Source: Myroides odoratus DSM 2801 (lineage in GTDB: Bacteria; Bacteroidota; Bacteroidia; Flavobacteriales; Flavobacteriaceae). From it: a DNA stretch of 64,000 nt. Under the pieces are notes generated by a model that was not told the origin of the DNA, made no database searches, and was given only the letters and a program-made list of their open reading frames with translations. Below, piece after piece: positions 41,734 through 51,166 of this stretch. A program made the position numbers and the translations under genes. Positions within the stretch are counted from its first letter, which is position 1, and each line of letters begins with the position of its first letter. Location: contig NZ_CM001437.1 of NCBI RefSeq assembly GCF_000243275.1, forward strand, positions 338,312 to 402,311, in the 5' to 3' direction.

Positions 41734-42225
41734 TTAAAAAACGTGTAATGCTATATGCGCACAGGCTTCTGCATCTGCTAGGGCATGGTGGTGATTATCT
41801 AGTGTAAAACCTAAATATTCTGATACGGTATTGAGCTTGTGATTGGGCAAGGTAGGAAATACTTGCTTCGATTTTCGAAACGTACAATAGAATGGATTTT
41901 GGTGAATGGGTAGATTATAACTCGCTAATACCGCTTTCAAACAACTTTGATCAAATGCACTATTATGCGCCACCAAAGGCAAATCTTTGATACGCATGCG
42001 TAAATAATCCCATATTTCAGGGAATTCCTCCGCTCGGGCGGTATCTCTTTCCGTTAATCCGTGCACTTTTGTATTCCAATAGCTATAAAAGTTAGGGGTA
42101 GGTTTGATTAACTCGTAATACTTATCGACGATTTGTCTGTTCTCAACAAAGACTAACCCAATACTACATACACTACTTCTATGTTGATTGGCGGTTTCAA
42201 AATCTAAAGCAACAAAAGAATTCAT
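41734..42225 (-). CDS. DnaQ-like 3'-5' exonuclease
   Basis: 163 aa from ATG 42225 (MNSFVALDFETAN); a longer frame begins 48 bases upstream. DEDDh motifs: FVALDFETAN (Asp, Glu), LPLVAHNSAFDQSCLKAVLA (Asp) and HHALADAEACAHIAL (His, Asp). Resembles the epsilon-type exonuclease of DNA polymerase III but is short and lacks the polymerase-binding tail, so it is probably a standalone nuclease. Operon with the phosphatase. Confidence 0.92.
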   Translation of the reverse strand: MNSFVALDFETANQHRSSVCSIGLVFVENRQIVDKYYELIKPTPNFYSYWNTKVHGLTERDTARAEEFPEIWDYLRMRIKDLPLVAHNSAFDQSCLKAVLASYNLPIHQNPFYCTFRKSKQVFPTLPNHKLNTVSEYLGFTLDNHHHALADAEACAHIALHVF

Positions 42226-42350
42226 TTTCACTTCACTTGGTTTACCCACAAAGGTAGGATTTTTGTACGGCATCCTTTATTATTTATGGGATTTTTACAG
42301 CTTGTTCTTTTTTATCCTTTCATTTTCCTTGCTGTTCATCCACAAAAAAA

Positions 42351-42375
42351 GCCTTCTATTCTGAGAATAGAAGGC
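42351..42375 (-). terminator. Terminator of the CBS-domain gene
   Basis: GCCTTCTATTC (42351-42361) and GAATAGAAGGC (42365-42375), 11-bp perfect stem, with A/T runs on both sides; bidirectional. Confidence 0.9.
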
Positions 42376-42399
42376 AAAAAAGCAAATCTCATGTATTGT

Positions 42400-42816
42400 T
42401 TAATACTGAGCGATTAAATAATTAATGAGGTCTGTTGTTGTAACAATTCCGACCAAGGTTTTGTTTTTATCTACCACTGGTAACGAGTGGAATTGTTGTT
42501 CAACTAATAATTCGGCTACTTCTTTTATCGTTACATCATCCTCAACTACAACGGGATTAACCGTCATAATATCCTCTAATTTATAAGCATCATAGATGGC
42601 ATTGATTGCTTCTACATCCATATTAGCAGTGCTATACCCGATCTTTAAAATATCATTACTCGATATAATACCGACTAACTGCTCCCCTTCTACTACGGGA
42701 ATATGTCGGATGTTGTAATCGGTAAATAATTGATTGACTTCACTAATTTTTTTAGTCGTAGGTACTGCGATTAATACCTTCGTCATGATTTGCGAAATGG
42801 GTACTCTTTGTTTCAT
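42400..42816 (-). CDS. CBS-pair domain protein
   Basis: 138 aa made of two CBS motifs. First: ISQIMTKVLIAVPTTKKISE, then NIRHIPVVEGEQLVGIISSN; second: DIMTVNPVVVEDDVTIKEVA, then FHSLPVVDKNKTLVGIVTTT. CBS pairs bind adenine nucleotides and sense energy state. No catalytic domain is fused. Free-standing regulator; partner unknown. Confidence 0.93.
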   Translation of the reverse strand: MKQRVPISQIMTKVLIAVPTTKKISEVNQLFTDYNIRHIPVVEGEQLVGIISSNDILKIGYSTANMDVEAINAIYDAYKLEDIMTVNPVVVEDDVTIKEVAELLVEQQFHSLPVVDKNKTLVGIVTTTDLINYLIAQY

Positions 42817-42942
42817 AGTTTTCTTATTTTCTAGGATAAAGTTCCCCCTATAAAAATTGTAAAAACATGATACTTAACAGCTTTATATCCCTTTTTTTTT
42901 CGTAACTTCTAGTGTTGTATTGGTTACATTGAAGTTTGATGG

Positions 42943-43734
42943 CTAAATAGTCGAAGGATTTACTCCAAAGCGTTGTTTAAAGGCATGCGAAAAGTGAGAT
43001 AACGTTTCAAATCCAACCTCTACATACACCTCTTTTACCTTCATTTTTTTATGTTCCAACAAGTAATACGCCTCTTCCAATCGTTTATTTACTAACCACT
43101 TATTGGGAGAAAGATGAAAAATCTTTTCAAAGTCTCGTTTAAATGTTGCCAAACTTCTTCCTGTTAGAAAAGCAAATTCAACTAAAGGAATATTAAAGCG
43201 AAAATGCGTATTCATATAGTTTTCTAAGTCGACTTTTCCAGGTTGTGCAAAATGGAACAAGGTGGAGGCTAAATTAGGATTGTGATGCAAGAGCAAATAA
43301 ATCAATTCTCTCTTTTTGAGATCAATTAGGTTTTTATCCTTTATTGCTTGGGTAAACCATCCCATTAAAGCAGTAAAATAGCCTTGTAATAAATCATCCT
43401 GCTCTAAGCGAATGAGATTAGCTTCCGTTTTCTTTTCTGCTTTATAGCCTTGATTTAAAGCAAATTCTTGTAATATCGCATCGTCCAATACGACAGAAAT
43501 AGCTTGAAAAGCTTCCCCTTTATACGGGTATTTCACGAATCGGATGAGCGTGTTTTTTCGGTATACAATTAGATCTCCTTTTCGATAGTAGTATTTTGTT
43601 TTACCGTCAAATGCTTCTAATTCACCTGAAATCAAAAAAGAAACTCCATGGTGTTTCATGAGTTGCTCTCCTGATTTTTTACTCTGTGTATAACAAGCTA
43701 ATTGAATGCCAAATAAGTCGATTGATTGTACCAT
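42943..43734 (-). CDS. AraC-family transcriptional regulator
   Basis: 263 aa from ATG 43734 (MVQSIDLFGIQLACY). The upstream in-frame part overlaps the end of the neighbour, so the shorter start is chosen. N-terminal cupin-like sensor domain (residues 1-155), C-terminal double HTH: RSLATFKRDFEKIFHLSPNK, then KVKEVYVEVGFETLSHFSHA and FKQRFGVNPSTI, a classic AraC tail. Eight bases from the metallo-beta-lactamase-fold gene upstream, so co-transcribed and perhaps its regulator. Effector unknown. Confidence 0.93.
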   Translation of the reverse strand: MVQSIDLFGIQLACYTQSKKSGEQLMKHHGVSFLISGELEAFDGKTKYYYRKGDLIVYRKNTLIRFVKYPYKGEAFQAISVVLDDAILQEFALNQGYKAEKKTEANLIRLEQDDLLQGYFTALMGWFTQAIKDKNLIDLKKRELIYLLLHHNPNLASTLFHFAQPGKVDLENYMNTHFRFNIPLVEFAFLTGRSLATFKRDFEKIFHLSPNKWLVNKRLEEAYYLLEHKKMKVKEVYVEVGFETLSHFSHAFKQRFGVNPSTI

Positions 43735-43741
43735 AAACAAA

Positions 43742-44893
43742 TTAGTTTTTCCACCAATACGTTGGTTGGATATGCATAGCATCTAAATTAACATTTTCTC
43801 CAATTTGAGGAGTGAGCAAAGGCATCTTTTCTTTTACACTCTCTAAAGCTATGCGTTCCAAGGGTTCGTTCCAAGCGTGGTTCGCCAACACAAATTTTGC
43901 GGAATGAACGGGAAATAAAACACAAGCTTGCAGATCTTTAGCAGCTTGAACAACCTCTTCCGGCATCATGTGAATGTATTTCCAACTCTTATCGTATTGT
44001 CCATTTTCTAAAATTGCTAAATCAAAAGGGCCAAACTGCTCTCCGATTTCTTTAAAATGCGTATCATATCCACTATCTCCACCAATGAAAATCCTTTTAT
44101 GTGCTGTTTCTAATACAAAAGAAGTCCACAGTGTATTGGCTGAAAAAATACTTCGTCCTGAAAAGTGACGAGCTGGAGTTAGCGTTACTTTAAACCCAGT
44201 ATCCAATACGATCTCCTCCCACCAATCTTTTTCAATAAGTTGTTGAGGAGAATACCCCCAATACTCCAAATGTGCACCTACTCCTAACCCACAAACAACC
44301 TGTTTTACCTTCGTTTTCAAGGCTTTTAATGTTTCATAATCCATGTGATCATAGTGATCATGGGTAAGAAATAATACATCAATAACAGGCAATTCAGCCA
44401 CTGTAGCAATATCCGTTCCTTTAAACGATTTAGTTCCTCCGGGTATAGGAGAAGCACTACCACTCAACACGGGATCCACCAAGATAAATTTACCTTCTAT
44501 CTGCATCAAATAAGACGAATGACCAAACCAAACCAATTGCGGTTGATCTCCTTCCAATGCCTTCCAGTCGATGACCTGAGTCGGAATTTGATTGAGAGGT
44601 TTAGTTTCCGTTGATTTTGCAAAGAAATAATCGTACAGTGCTGTCGTTATGGATTGGGTTAATTGAGGAGTATGACTTTGATTTTGGAATTTCCCTTGGC
44701 TGTAATTTACAGATTCTTTGATTCGTTGTAAACGTTCTCCTGACGGACGTTTACCAAACTTTGGATGCATCATATATAAACTGGTTAATACACATAATCC
44801 AACAAAAAAGTATCCAATTCTTTTGGCGTATTTCTTTTTATTTTTCACGTTTTTATTGGATTTAAATTGAGGTAAAAATAGTGGTAAATCCAC
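43742..44893 (-). CDS. Membrane-anchored metallo-beta-lactamase-fold hydrolase (NAPE-PLD/UlaG-like)
   Basis: 383 aa. One membrane segment at about 26-42, then an exported domain. Zn motif: LFLTHDHYDHMDYETLKALK (H-x-H-x-D-H), VTLTPARHFSGRSIFSANTL (third His), FIGGDSGYDTHFKEI (Asp) and ACVLFPVHSAKFVLANHAWN (last His). This arrangement is that of the Lactamase_B_2/NAPE-phospholipase D branch. Translation begins at GTG 44893 preceded by AGGGAAG, a good ribosome site. The substrate could be a membrane lipid. Operon with the AraC gene. Confidence 0.92.
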   Translation of the reverse strand: MDLPLFLPQFKSNKNVKNKKKYAKRIGYFFVGLCVLTSLYMMHPKFGKRPSGERLQRIKESVNYSQGKFQNQSHTPQLTQSITTALYDYFFAKSTETKPLNQIPTQVIDWKALEGDQPQLVWFGHSSYLMQIEGKFILVDPVLSGSASPIPGGTKSFKGTDIATVAELPVIDVLFLTHDHYDHMDYETLKALKTKVKQVVCGLGVGAHLEYWGYSPQQLIEKDWWEEIVLDTGFKVTLTPARHFSGRSIFSANTLWTSFVLETAHKRIFIGGDSGYDTHFKEIGEQFGPFDLAILENGQYDKSWKYIHMMPEEVVQAAKDLQACVLFPVHSAKFVLANHAWNEPLERIALESVKEKMPLLTPQIGENVNLDAMHIQPTYWWKN

Positions 44894-45092
44894 AATACAA
44901 CTTCCCTCAAAAGCTCAAATTCGATTGCTTGAAACGCTCATTTTGTTATTTTTATCTTAGTAGTAAGAGCTCGAGAGAAGCCTTGGAATTAAATTTTTGA
45001 TCCGCGTGAAAACCCAGTTTATATTTACTTGAAACGCATCCTCTCGTGCTCAAACAAAGAATAAACGGTATCTTTGCCAAAAAACAAATCGT

Positions 45093-45332
45093 ATGGAAAC
45101 TTCAAAAGATCCTTTACACGGAAAAAAACTCGCTGATATTCTCGAAGAATTAGTCGATTATTATCAAGGTTTTGAAGGCTTGGGCAAGCAAATTAACATC
45201 CGCTGTTTCACCCATGACCCAAGTATTAATTCTGCTTTAAAATTCTTGAGAAAAACACCGTGGGCAAGAGAAAAAACGGAAAGTTTATATGTGTATGTCT
45301 TACGTCAAAAAGCAAAGAAAGGCCATATATAA
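45093..45332 (+). CDS. VF530-type small DNA-binding protein
   Basis: 79 aa. DPLHGKKLADILEELVDYYQ then GLGKQINIRCFTHDPSINSA and LKFLRKTPWAREKTESLYVY: the full VF530 family pattern (DUF2132). Known members bind DNA in vitro; cell role is not settled. A TATCTTTG -7 box lies at 45069-45076. Monocistronic. Confidence 0.93.
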   Translation: METSKDPLHGKKLADILEELVDYYQGFEGLGKQINIRCFTHDPSINSALKFLRKTPWAREKTESLYVYVLRQKAKKGHI

Positions 45333-45351
45333 ATAACTTATATTCTACTGG

Positions 45352-45789
45352 TTAAGATACAATTTCGAGTAATTCCACTTCAAACATCAAAGTACTATAA
45401 GGTCCGATTTGTTTGCTGATATGTTCTTCTTTATACGCATATTCAGGTGGAGTAACCATGCTGAATTTTGTTCCTATGGGCAGTAGAGGAACCACTTCTT
45501 GGTAAGCTTTAATTAATTTTTGCAACGTAAATGTACTCGGTTGGCCACGGTCCATAGAGCTGTCAAACACCTCTCCTTTAGTATTAGTTCCGTGATAGTG
45601 ACAAACGATTTTATCTGCAAGTGTAGGTTTCTCCCCTGTCCCTAAAGTCAAAATTTCATACGCTATTCCCGAGGGTAAAACGACCACCTCCTCGCCTTGA
45701 GCAAAAGCAGCCAAAAACTGTGCTCCTTCTTCTTTATTGGCTTGTTCTAACTGTTCTTTTCTCTTTTTTAATAATGCTGCTACGCTCAT
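45352..45789 (-). CDS. FKBP-type peptidyl-prolyl isomerase
   Basis: 145 aa, no signal. An N-terminal helix (ALLKKRKEQLEQANKEEGAQ) followed by the FKBP core: GIAYEILTLGTGEKPTLADK, VCHYHGTNTKGEVFDSSMDR, IPPEYAYK-like VTPPEYAYKEEHISKQIGPY and STLMFEVELLEIVS. The core is FkpA/MIP-like but cytoplasmic. Catalyses cis-trans proline isomerisation. Confidence 0.95.
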   Translation of the reverse strand: MSVAALLKKRKEQLEQANKEEGAQFLAAFAQGEEVVVLPSGIAYEILTLGTGEKPTLADKIVCHYHGTNTKGEVFDSSMDRGQPSTFTLQKLIKAYQEVVPLLPIGTKFSMVTPPEYAYKEEHISKQIGPYSTLMFEVELLEIVS

Positions 45790-45846
45790 AATTCATGGGT
45801 TATTCTTGGGCAAAAATACTTGTTTCAACGAAATCACACAAATTCC

Positions 45847-47595
45847 TTAATCTTCCTCAAGCTCTTGATATGTATGCAACTGCCAAATATTTAAATTATC
45901 AATCGCCCTCGTACAGCCAACATACCATTCAAAAGGAGTAAACTGATCCGGTTTATCGACAATGAGAATCACGTTTTTACGCTCTAGTCCTTTGTATTTC
46001 AATGCTGTTGTATACTGTAATTGTGTCGGTTCAAGTGTCAAATTCGCAGGCGTTAACTCTTCCATTTGTAGTTCGGCGATCAAATCTGCTACGTTGTTTC
46101 TGCGTTGCCAAACTTTACTTTGCACCAAAACAATTACATCCTGAGCTTCTAGAGACGAATGCGGATCATTAATACTGTCAATCACAGCCTTGATTGCCTC
46201 TTTTAATACAGCTACCTCATCAAAAGAACGCAATTCTATCTCATCATATTCCGCTTGATGTACCGTTATCTCTTCCCATTCTTCTGGCGATTCCTGAATG
46301 TGTTCTGCGATTTGGCGAATTTGCGATTTCTGGGCACTTCGCCTTATTTTATGCAATTTGAAATGGGTAAAATAGTCTTTCAAAAAATATGCATATTCCG
46401 TGACGTCACGTCCAAAAAGGGAAAAACTTTGGTCTAAATCGTACAACAACATCACATTACCCTGTGTTAATCCTTGTGCATCTCCACAAAGCTTGTCAAT
46501 CAAAAGCGCTAAATTTCGATCAAATAGATCTTGGGCTTCGTCGATAATCATATAATCATAATCGGGCAATTGTTCTTGTTGCTCCAGATATTCCATTGTT
46601 TCTTGTACTAATTTGGCACAAGACAATGGTTTCAAATAGTACACCTCTTTTTCGTTTACATGAGGATGATATTTTGCAATAAATTGTTTGAAAGTAATAC
46701 AATCAATACGCACATTTCGCTCTTTGAATCGCTGTTGATTATACGCACAAAGTAACGCGTTCCAACACAAGTAAATTCCTTCGCGCTCCACTTGCATCTC
46801 AGCATAGGCCATTGCCATCGTTGTTTTTCCTGTTCCAGGAGATCCTTCAATCATCAAGCGCGGATTCTCTGCCAACGAGTACAAATAATCTAAGTTTCGC
46901 TCTTTGAGCCATTGGAATGAATTTCTCGAAGCAAATACATTGGTATCTTGTACTTTAGGGCTAAAGGTATTAACGATATAGCTCAAGTCACTCCTCTTCA
47001 ACTTTTTAAATGAAATAGGGTGTACACTTTCTAGCTTTTCTTTGGTGTATTTATAGATATGCAAGAGAAAATGCTCTATGTTTTCATAGTCATTTTTTCG
47101 TGTATAATCACTATAAATCAAGTTCTTATCGTAAATGGTACTTTCAATCGCTATTTTAGTCGTTGGAAAAGCGACAGCTTCACAAAATTGCACCTGCTTG
47201 AAGTTTGGAAACACCTTGTTCATTAAGGTGTATTTGTAGCCTTTTACTTGTTCAAAAGGATTTTGAGGCAACCATTTGGTGTGATCTCCATCTTTAAAGC
47301 AAAAACGTCCTTGGTCAATAAAGACATTGCCTCCTTTTACCTCTAACACAATAATACCAAAACGAGAAACGATGATAAAATCGAGTTCTGCATCGGCTTT
47401 GGCTCGTTGAATTCTCGTATTATCGTGAAAAGGCAAGCGCAAGCTGTACCACACATACCAATCGTGTTCGCTTTTACTCAGCGATTCCACCAAGTCTCCA
47501 TAAATTAAAAATTCCCCGTAGGGTACTTTATTGCCGTTGATAATCAATTGTTCTAATTCATCAAGAGGGTATTCGGGATAAATTTTTAAAGCCAT
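45847..47595 (-). CDS. NERD-domain helicase (UvrD/Rep-like C-terminus)
   Basis: 582 aa. Residues 60-170 form a NERD nuclease-like domain (ADAELDFIIVSRFGIIVLEV KGG, with Asp/Glu and Lys typical of restriction-nuclease folds). The helicase part begins at about 245: Walker A MIEGSPGTGKTTMAMAYAEM, Walker B YDYMIIDEAQDLFDRNLALL, LYDLDQSFSLFG, and a C-terminal UvrD-like end FTPFEWYVGCTRAIDNLNIW. Such proteins occur alone or with defence genes; no defence partner adjoins it here. DNA processing is a reasonable role. Confidence 0.9.
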   Translation of the reverse strand: MALKIYPEYPLDELEQLIINGNKVPYGEFLIYGDLVESLSKSEHDWYVWYSLRLPFHDNTRIQRAKADAELDFIIVSRFGIIVLEVKGGNVFIDQGRFCFKDGDHTKWLPQNPFEQVKGYKYTLMNKVFPNFKQVQFCEAVAFPTTKIAIESTIYDKNLIYSDYTRKNDYENIEHFLLHIYKYTKEKLESVHPISFKKLKRSDLSYIVNTFSPKVQDTNVFASRNSFQWLKERNLDYLYSLAENPRLMIEGSPGTGKTTMAMAYAEMQVEREGIYLCWNALLCAYNQQRFKERNVRIDCITFKQFIAKYHPHVNEKEVYYLKPLSCAKLVQETMEYLEQQEQLPDYDYMIIDEAQDLFDRNLALLIDKLCGDAQGLTQGNVMLLYDLDQSFSLFGRDVTEYAYFLKDYFTHFKLHKIRRSAQKSQIRQIAEHIQESPEEWEEITVHQAEYDEIELRSFDEVAVLKEAIKAVIDSINDPHSSLEAQDVIVLVQSKVWQRRNNVADLIAELQMEELTPANLTLEPTQLQYTTALKYKGLERKNVILIVDKPDQFTPFEWYVGCTRAIDNLNIWQLHTYQELEED

Positions 47596-47691
47596 GATGG
47601 TGTGTCCTTTAGCATACAGAACTAATGTAGGCTTTTTTCATCAATAGTAGAGCATCAATCACTAAAAATAAAGGGGGAATAACAAAAGAAA

Positions 47692-47725
47692 ACCCGTAGT
47701 TTGACAACACAGACAAACTACGGGT
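47692..47725 (-). terminator. Terminator of the deoxyhypusine-synthase-like gene
   Basis: ACCCGTAGTTTG (47692-47703) and CAAACTACGGGT (47714-47725), perfect 12-bp stem, 10-nt loop. Confidence 0.9.
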
Positions 47726-47736
47726 AAAGAATTAAA

Positions 47737-48717
47737 CTATTTACCTAAAATCCAAGCAAATATAAGTGGGGCTACAATAGTAGCATCAGATTCAATGACA
47801 TAGCTTGGCGTATCGACATCGAGTTTTCCCCAAGTTATTTTTTCATTTGGAATACAACCAGAATACGAACCATACGAAGTTGTAGAATCGGTAATCTGAC
47901 AGTAATATCTCCATTTTAATACGTTGTCTTTCTCTAAATCTTGTACAAGCATTGGAGCGACACACATCGAGAAATCACCTGCAATACCACCTCCAATTTG
48001 GAAAAATCCGATCCCTTGGTCTACAGCATTTTGTTCGTAAAACTCAGCCAACCAAACCATATATTCAATACCGCTTTTTACCGTTGAGGCTTGTAGCTCT
48101 CTTTTAATTACATAAGAAGCGAAAATATTCCCCATCGTTGAGTCTTCCCATCCTGGAACTACAATTGGCAAATTGCGTTCTGCTGCAGCAAGCATCCACG
48201 AGTTTTTAGGGTCAATTTCATACTCTTGTTCTAGTACACCGCTCAACAACAATTTATACATGTACTCATGTGGAAAATAACGCTCTCCTTGTGCTTCTGC
48301 ATCTTTCCATATTTTTTCAATGTGATGTTGAATCTTGCGGAAAGCTTCCTCTTCTGGAATACAAGTATCCGTTACGCGATTGTATTTATTTTGCAACAAA
48401 TCCAATTCATCCTGAGGCGTTAAATCGCGGTAATTAGGTATTCTCTTATACTGTGAATGTGCCACTAGATTCATGATGTCTTCCTCTAAGTTGGCACCTG
48501 TACAGCTGATAATATCTACTTTACCTTGACGGATCATTTCAGCTAATGAAATACCAAGCTCAGCGGTACTCATTGCACCAGCTAATGAAATCAACATCTT
48601 CCCTCCTGCCGCTAGATGTGCCTCATAACCTTTGGCAGCATCAATCGTTGAAGCAGCATTAAAATGTAAAAAATTACTTGCTAAAAATTGTGAAACGGGT
48701 CCTTTATTCTGTTCCAT
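47737..48717 (-). CDS. Deoxyhypusine-synthase-like protein
   Basis: 326 aa. Rossmann-type NAD-binding enzyme of the DHS superfamily: LISLAGAMSTAELGISLAEM, IISCTGANLEEDIMNLVAHS, LPIVVPGWEDSTMGNIFASY and GIGFFQIGGGIAGDFSMCVA. The region ITWGKLDVDTPSYVIESDAT corresponds to the active-site WGK of eukaryotic DHS, so the catalytic Lys is kept. Bacteria have no eIF5A; bacterial homologues are thought to act in polyamine metabolism or in unknown reactions. Downstream of the Ca2+/H+ antiporter gene by 13 bases, probably one transcript. Confidence 0.9.
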   Translation of the reverse strand: MEQNKGPVSQFLASNFLHFNAASTIDAAKGYEAHLAAGGKMLISLAGAMSTAELGISLAEMIRQGKVDIISCTGANLEEDIMNLVAHSQYKRIPNYRDLTPQDELDLLQNKYNRVTDTCIPEEEAFRKIQHHIEKIWKDAEAQGERYFPHEYMYKLLLSGVLEQEYEIDPKNSWMLAAAERNLPIVVPGWEDSTMGNIFASYVIKRELQASTVKSGIEYMVWLAEFYEQNAVDQGIGFFQIGGGIAGDFSMCVAPMLVQDLEKDNVLKWRYYCQITDSTTSYGSYSGCIPNEKITWGKLDVDTPSYVIESDATIVAPLIFAWILGK

Positions 48718-48730
48718 TTGCGTTTTTATA

Positions 48731-49906
48731 TTAAGGATTAAAAATTAAAAGCATGAATACAACAAAGAGCACTAGGTGCATCATTCCCATAATGGGTGTG
48801 GTTCGCTTGCCAATAAAAGTCATCAAACTCAACAATAAAGTGATGACAAAGAGAATGGTCTCTGTGGCCGTCATTCCGAACAACACGGTTTTCCCTGTGA
48901 TTAACCCTACAAGCAATACAGCAGGAATTGTTAACCCAACAGTAGATACAAATGCCCCATGACACAGGTTAATTGCACGTTGAAATTCGTTGTTTAAAGC
49001 GGCTTTAACAGCAGTCATGGATTCAGGCGTAAAAACAATAATAGCAATCAACACTCCACCTAATAAAGGAGGTAAATTTGCTGCTTTAATACCGTAATCT
49101 ACCACTACAGCCATATTATGAGAAAGCAAAACAATAGGTAGAATCATCCCTAGTAAAATCAAGGTACGCACCCAAATCTCTTTCTTATTCACGGGTACTG
49201 CTTCTACATCTGCATGTTCTTTCTCTTCTACTTCATGGCGTTGTGCAAACAAAATTTCCATGTTTCCCGCCTTCGGTTGAATATACAAATGCTTGTAGCG
49301 CTTCATTTGCAACAACAAGAAAAAACCATAGAGTACAATTACCAATCCAGCTAATACGACAGCTTGCGTTGTTGTAAATTGACCTCCACCTGCTCCTTGT
49401 ATAAAATTAGGTAGCATCAATCCAATTCCTCCAAGCATGATAATCATCCCCATATAGGAAAGCGTTCCTTGGGCATTGTATTCTTGTTCACCAAACTTTA
49501 AACCGCCTAAAAGGATACACAGTCCAATAACCAAGTTCATAATAATCATCATCACGGAAAAAATAGAGTCTTTCCCGATAGTAGGATTTTCTCCAGGCCC
49601 TAACATCACTGCCGCAATCAAGATTACCTCAATGGACACAATGGATAAAGTTAGAATCAACGTTCCATAAGGCTCACCTAATTTATGCGCCAGTTCATCG
49701 GCTTCTTTCACCACACCAAATGCTGCACCAATAATAGTAAAAAGTAAAACTAAGAATGTTCCTAATGCAATCATCCCTGTGATTGAATCACCTAAGAAGC
49801 TTTGCCCAAAAAGCAGGAATAAAATCACAATCAGCCATACAGCTACTAATCGAATTCTAGTTTTAGTCGGAAAAATCTCGGATAATAGTACTTTTTTAGT
49901 TGTCAT
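48731..49906 (-). CDS. chaA: Ca2+(Na+)/H+ antiporter, ChaA family
   Basis: 391 aa with about eleven membrane segments. Two inverted repeats, each with a key acidic motif: VVKEADELAHKLGEPYGTLI then LILTLSIVSIEVILIAAVML, and GGVLIAIIVFTPESMTAVKA then NLCHGAFVSTVGLTIPAVLL. The GEPYGT-type alpha-1 and FTPES-type alpha-2 are characteristic of ChaA/CaCA exchangers. A His/Glu-rich cytosolic loop (RHEVEEKEHADVEAV) lies in the middle. It expels calcium or sodium in exchange for protons. Confidence 0.93.
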   Translation of the reverse strand: MTTKKVLLSEIFPTKTRIRLVAVWLIVILFLLFGQSFLGDSITGMIALGTFLVLLFTIIGAAFGVVKEADELAHKLGEPYGTLILTLSIVSIEVILIAAVMLGPGENPTIGKDSIFSVMMIIMNLVIGLCILLGGLKFGEQEYNAQGTLSYMGMIIMLGGIGLMLPNFIQGAGGGQFTTTQAVVLAGLVIVLYGFFLLLQMKRYKHLYIQPKAGNMEILFAQRHEVEEKEHADVEAVPVNKKEIWVRTLILLGMILPIVLLSHNMAVVVDYGIKAANLPPLLGGVLIAIIVFTPESMTAVKAALNNEFQRAINLCHGAFVSTVGLTIPAVLLVGLITGKTVLFGMTATETILFVITLLLSLMTFIGKRTTPIMGMMHLVLFVVFMLLIFNP

Positions 49907-50067
49907 TTTTTTTATTTTTTTGAGTTAAAATAACGGGACAAAATTAAGGTCCGTGCCCTACATTACATTTATCATAGGATAAATAATTAGGAGGGAGATT
50001 TTGAATTTTTTGAAGTTGTGAGATTAGGATGTTGTAATGACAATAGGCCAAAAACTGTAAATCTTGG

Positions 50068-50643
50068 TCATTGTTCTAATACTTCGTGCATGATCAATAG
50101 TACATCTCTTTTGCGCATTTTAATGAGGTAGTTGAATGTCTTTGGAGGAAGTCCTAAAAAATAATAATCCATATATCTGAAATAAATATTCTCTTCATTT
50201 TTCACATCCGAAACCCCCAACAATGTCACTATTCGTCTTTTTAGGAATGGTTCATGTACTAGCTGATCTAATTGCTTCATTAATTCCTTACTCTTTTTGT
50301 TAAAGACTTTACCTTCACCCGTTATTTCGTTCGTATTTGTATAAAAAAGATTCTTTTCTTGAGCCAAACTAATAGAATCAAGCCGTTCTAAATAAATAAA
50401 ATAGGATTCCATATCTCGAATTACAGTGGCGTATTTCAACTCTGTTTCTCGTTTTTCCATACTATCCTTCTTTAGAACAAGACTTTCTTTCAACCACGCT
50501 ATATCTTTTTCTATATCCTTTCCATACATCAACATCATATGATCCAATTGCAGATCATAAGAACTTTCACTGCGTTGACATCCCACACTGAAAGAAAAAA
50601 ACAAAACTAAACAGCTGATTATTAAAAACTTATTTATCCTCAT
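50068..50643 (-). CDS. Uncharacterised lipoprotein
   Basis: 191 aa. Signal peptide and lipobox FSVGC (Cys22), then a mostly helical, charged domain (YGKDIEKDIAWLKESLVLKK, KSKELMKQLDQLVHEPFLKR). I do not recognise a family. It lies 61 bases downstream of another small lipoprotein gene in the same direction; both are typical of fast-evolving Bacteroidetes surface proteins. Confidence 0.72.
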   Translation of the reverse strand: MRINKFLIISCLVLFFSFSVGCQRSESSYDLQLDHMMLMYGKDIEKDIAWLKESLVLKKDSMEKRETELKYATVIRDMESYFIYLERLDSISLAQEKNLFYTNTNEITGEGKVFNKKSKELMKQLDQLVHEPFLKRRIVTLLGVSDVKNEENIYFRYMDYYFLGLPPKTFNYLIKMRKRDVLLIMHEVLEQ

Positions 50644-50704
50644 ACCTTTTGTTTTTAGCCAATTTATTATTCAATTCTCTTATTTTTTAATTAATCCAAA
50701 AACT

Positions 50705-51166
50705 CTATTGATAAATAGTTAAACCGACAGTATTTATTCCTTGGTATATTTTTGGCTTTGCTTGGAATAGTCTATTTTCCTTTTCTACATTACTCCAAAT
50801 TGTATCTTTCAAAATAATAATATGTCGCATATAACTAAAATTTTGAACTACATTTTCAAATACAGATGTTGTCACAAAATCAAAAGCTTCTCCTTTATGC
50901 AATGCTATTTTTTGTCTATCTCTCGGGTTTGTAAAACTATTTTTATTACTAGTATATGAAATAAGGTAAACAACCTCATTCTTACTATTCATAGCTTGAA
51001 TCAAGTAATACTTGTTTCGCTTTATCTTATCTAAATAGGTTAATTTCAACGACTCATACTCAACATAATCAGGTATTTCCTGATATTCTTCTATCTTTCT
51101 ATTTGTAGTACAACTGAAAAAAAATCCTACTAAAAGTAAACTAATAAAAATCTTTTTCTTTTCCAT
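50705..51166 (-). CDS. Uncharacterised small lipoprotein
   Basis: 153 aa from ATG 51166; the longer reading adds 34 residues with no signal logic, so it is rejected. Lipobox GFFFSC (Cys about 18). The rest is beta-rich with Tyr/Lys (YLDKIKRNKYYLIQAMNSKN, KIALHKGEAFDFVTTSVFEN). No family recognised. Probably co-transcribed with the next lipoprotein gene. Confidence 0.7.
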   Translation of the reverse strand: MEKKKIFISLLLVGFFFSCTTNRKIEEYQEIPDYVEYESLKLTYLDKIKRNKYYLIQAMNSKNEVVYLISYTSNKNSFTNPRDRQKIALHKGEAFDFVTTSVFENVVQNFSYMRHIIILKDTIWSNVEKENRLFQAKPKIYQGINTVGLTIYQ

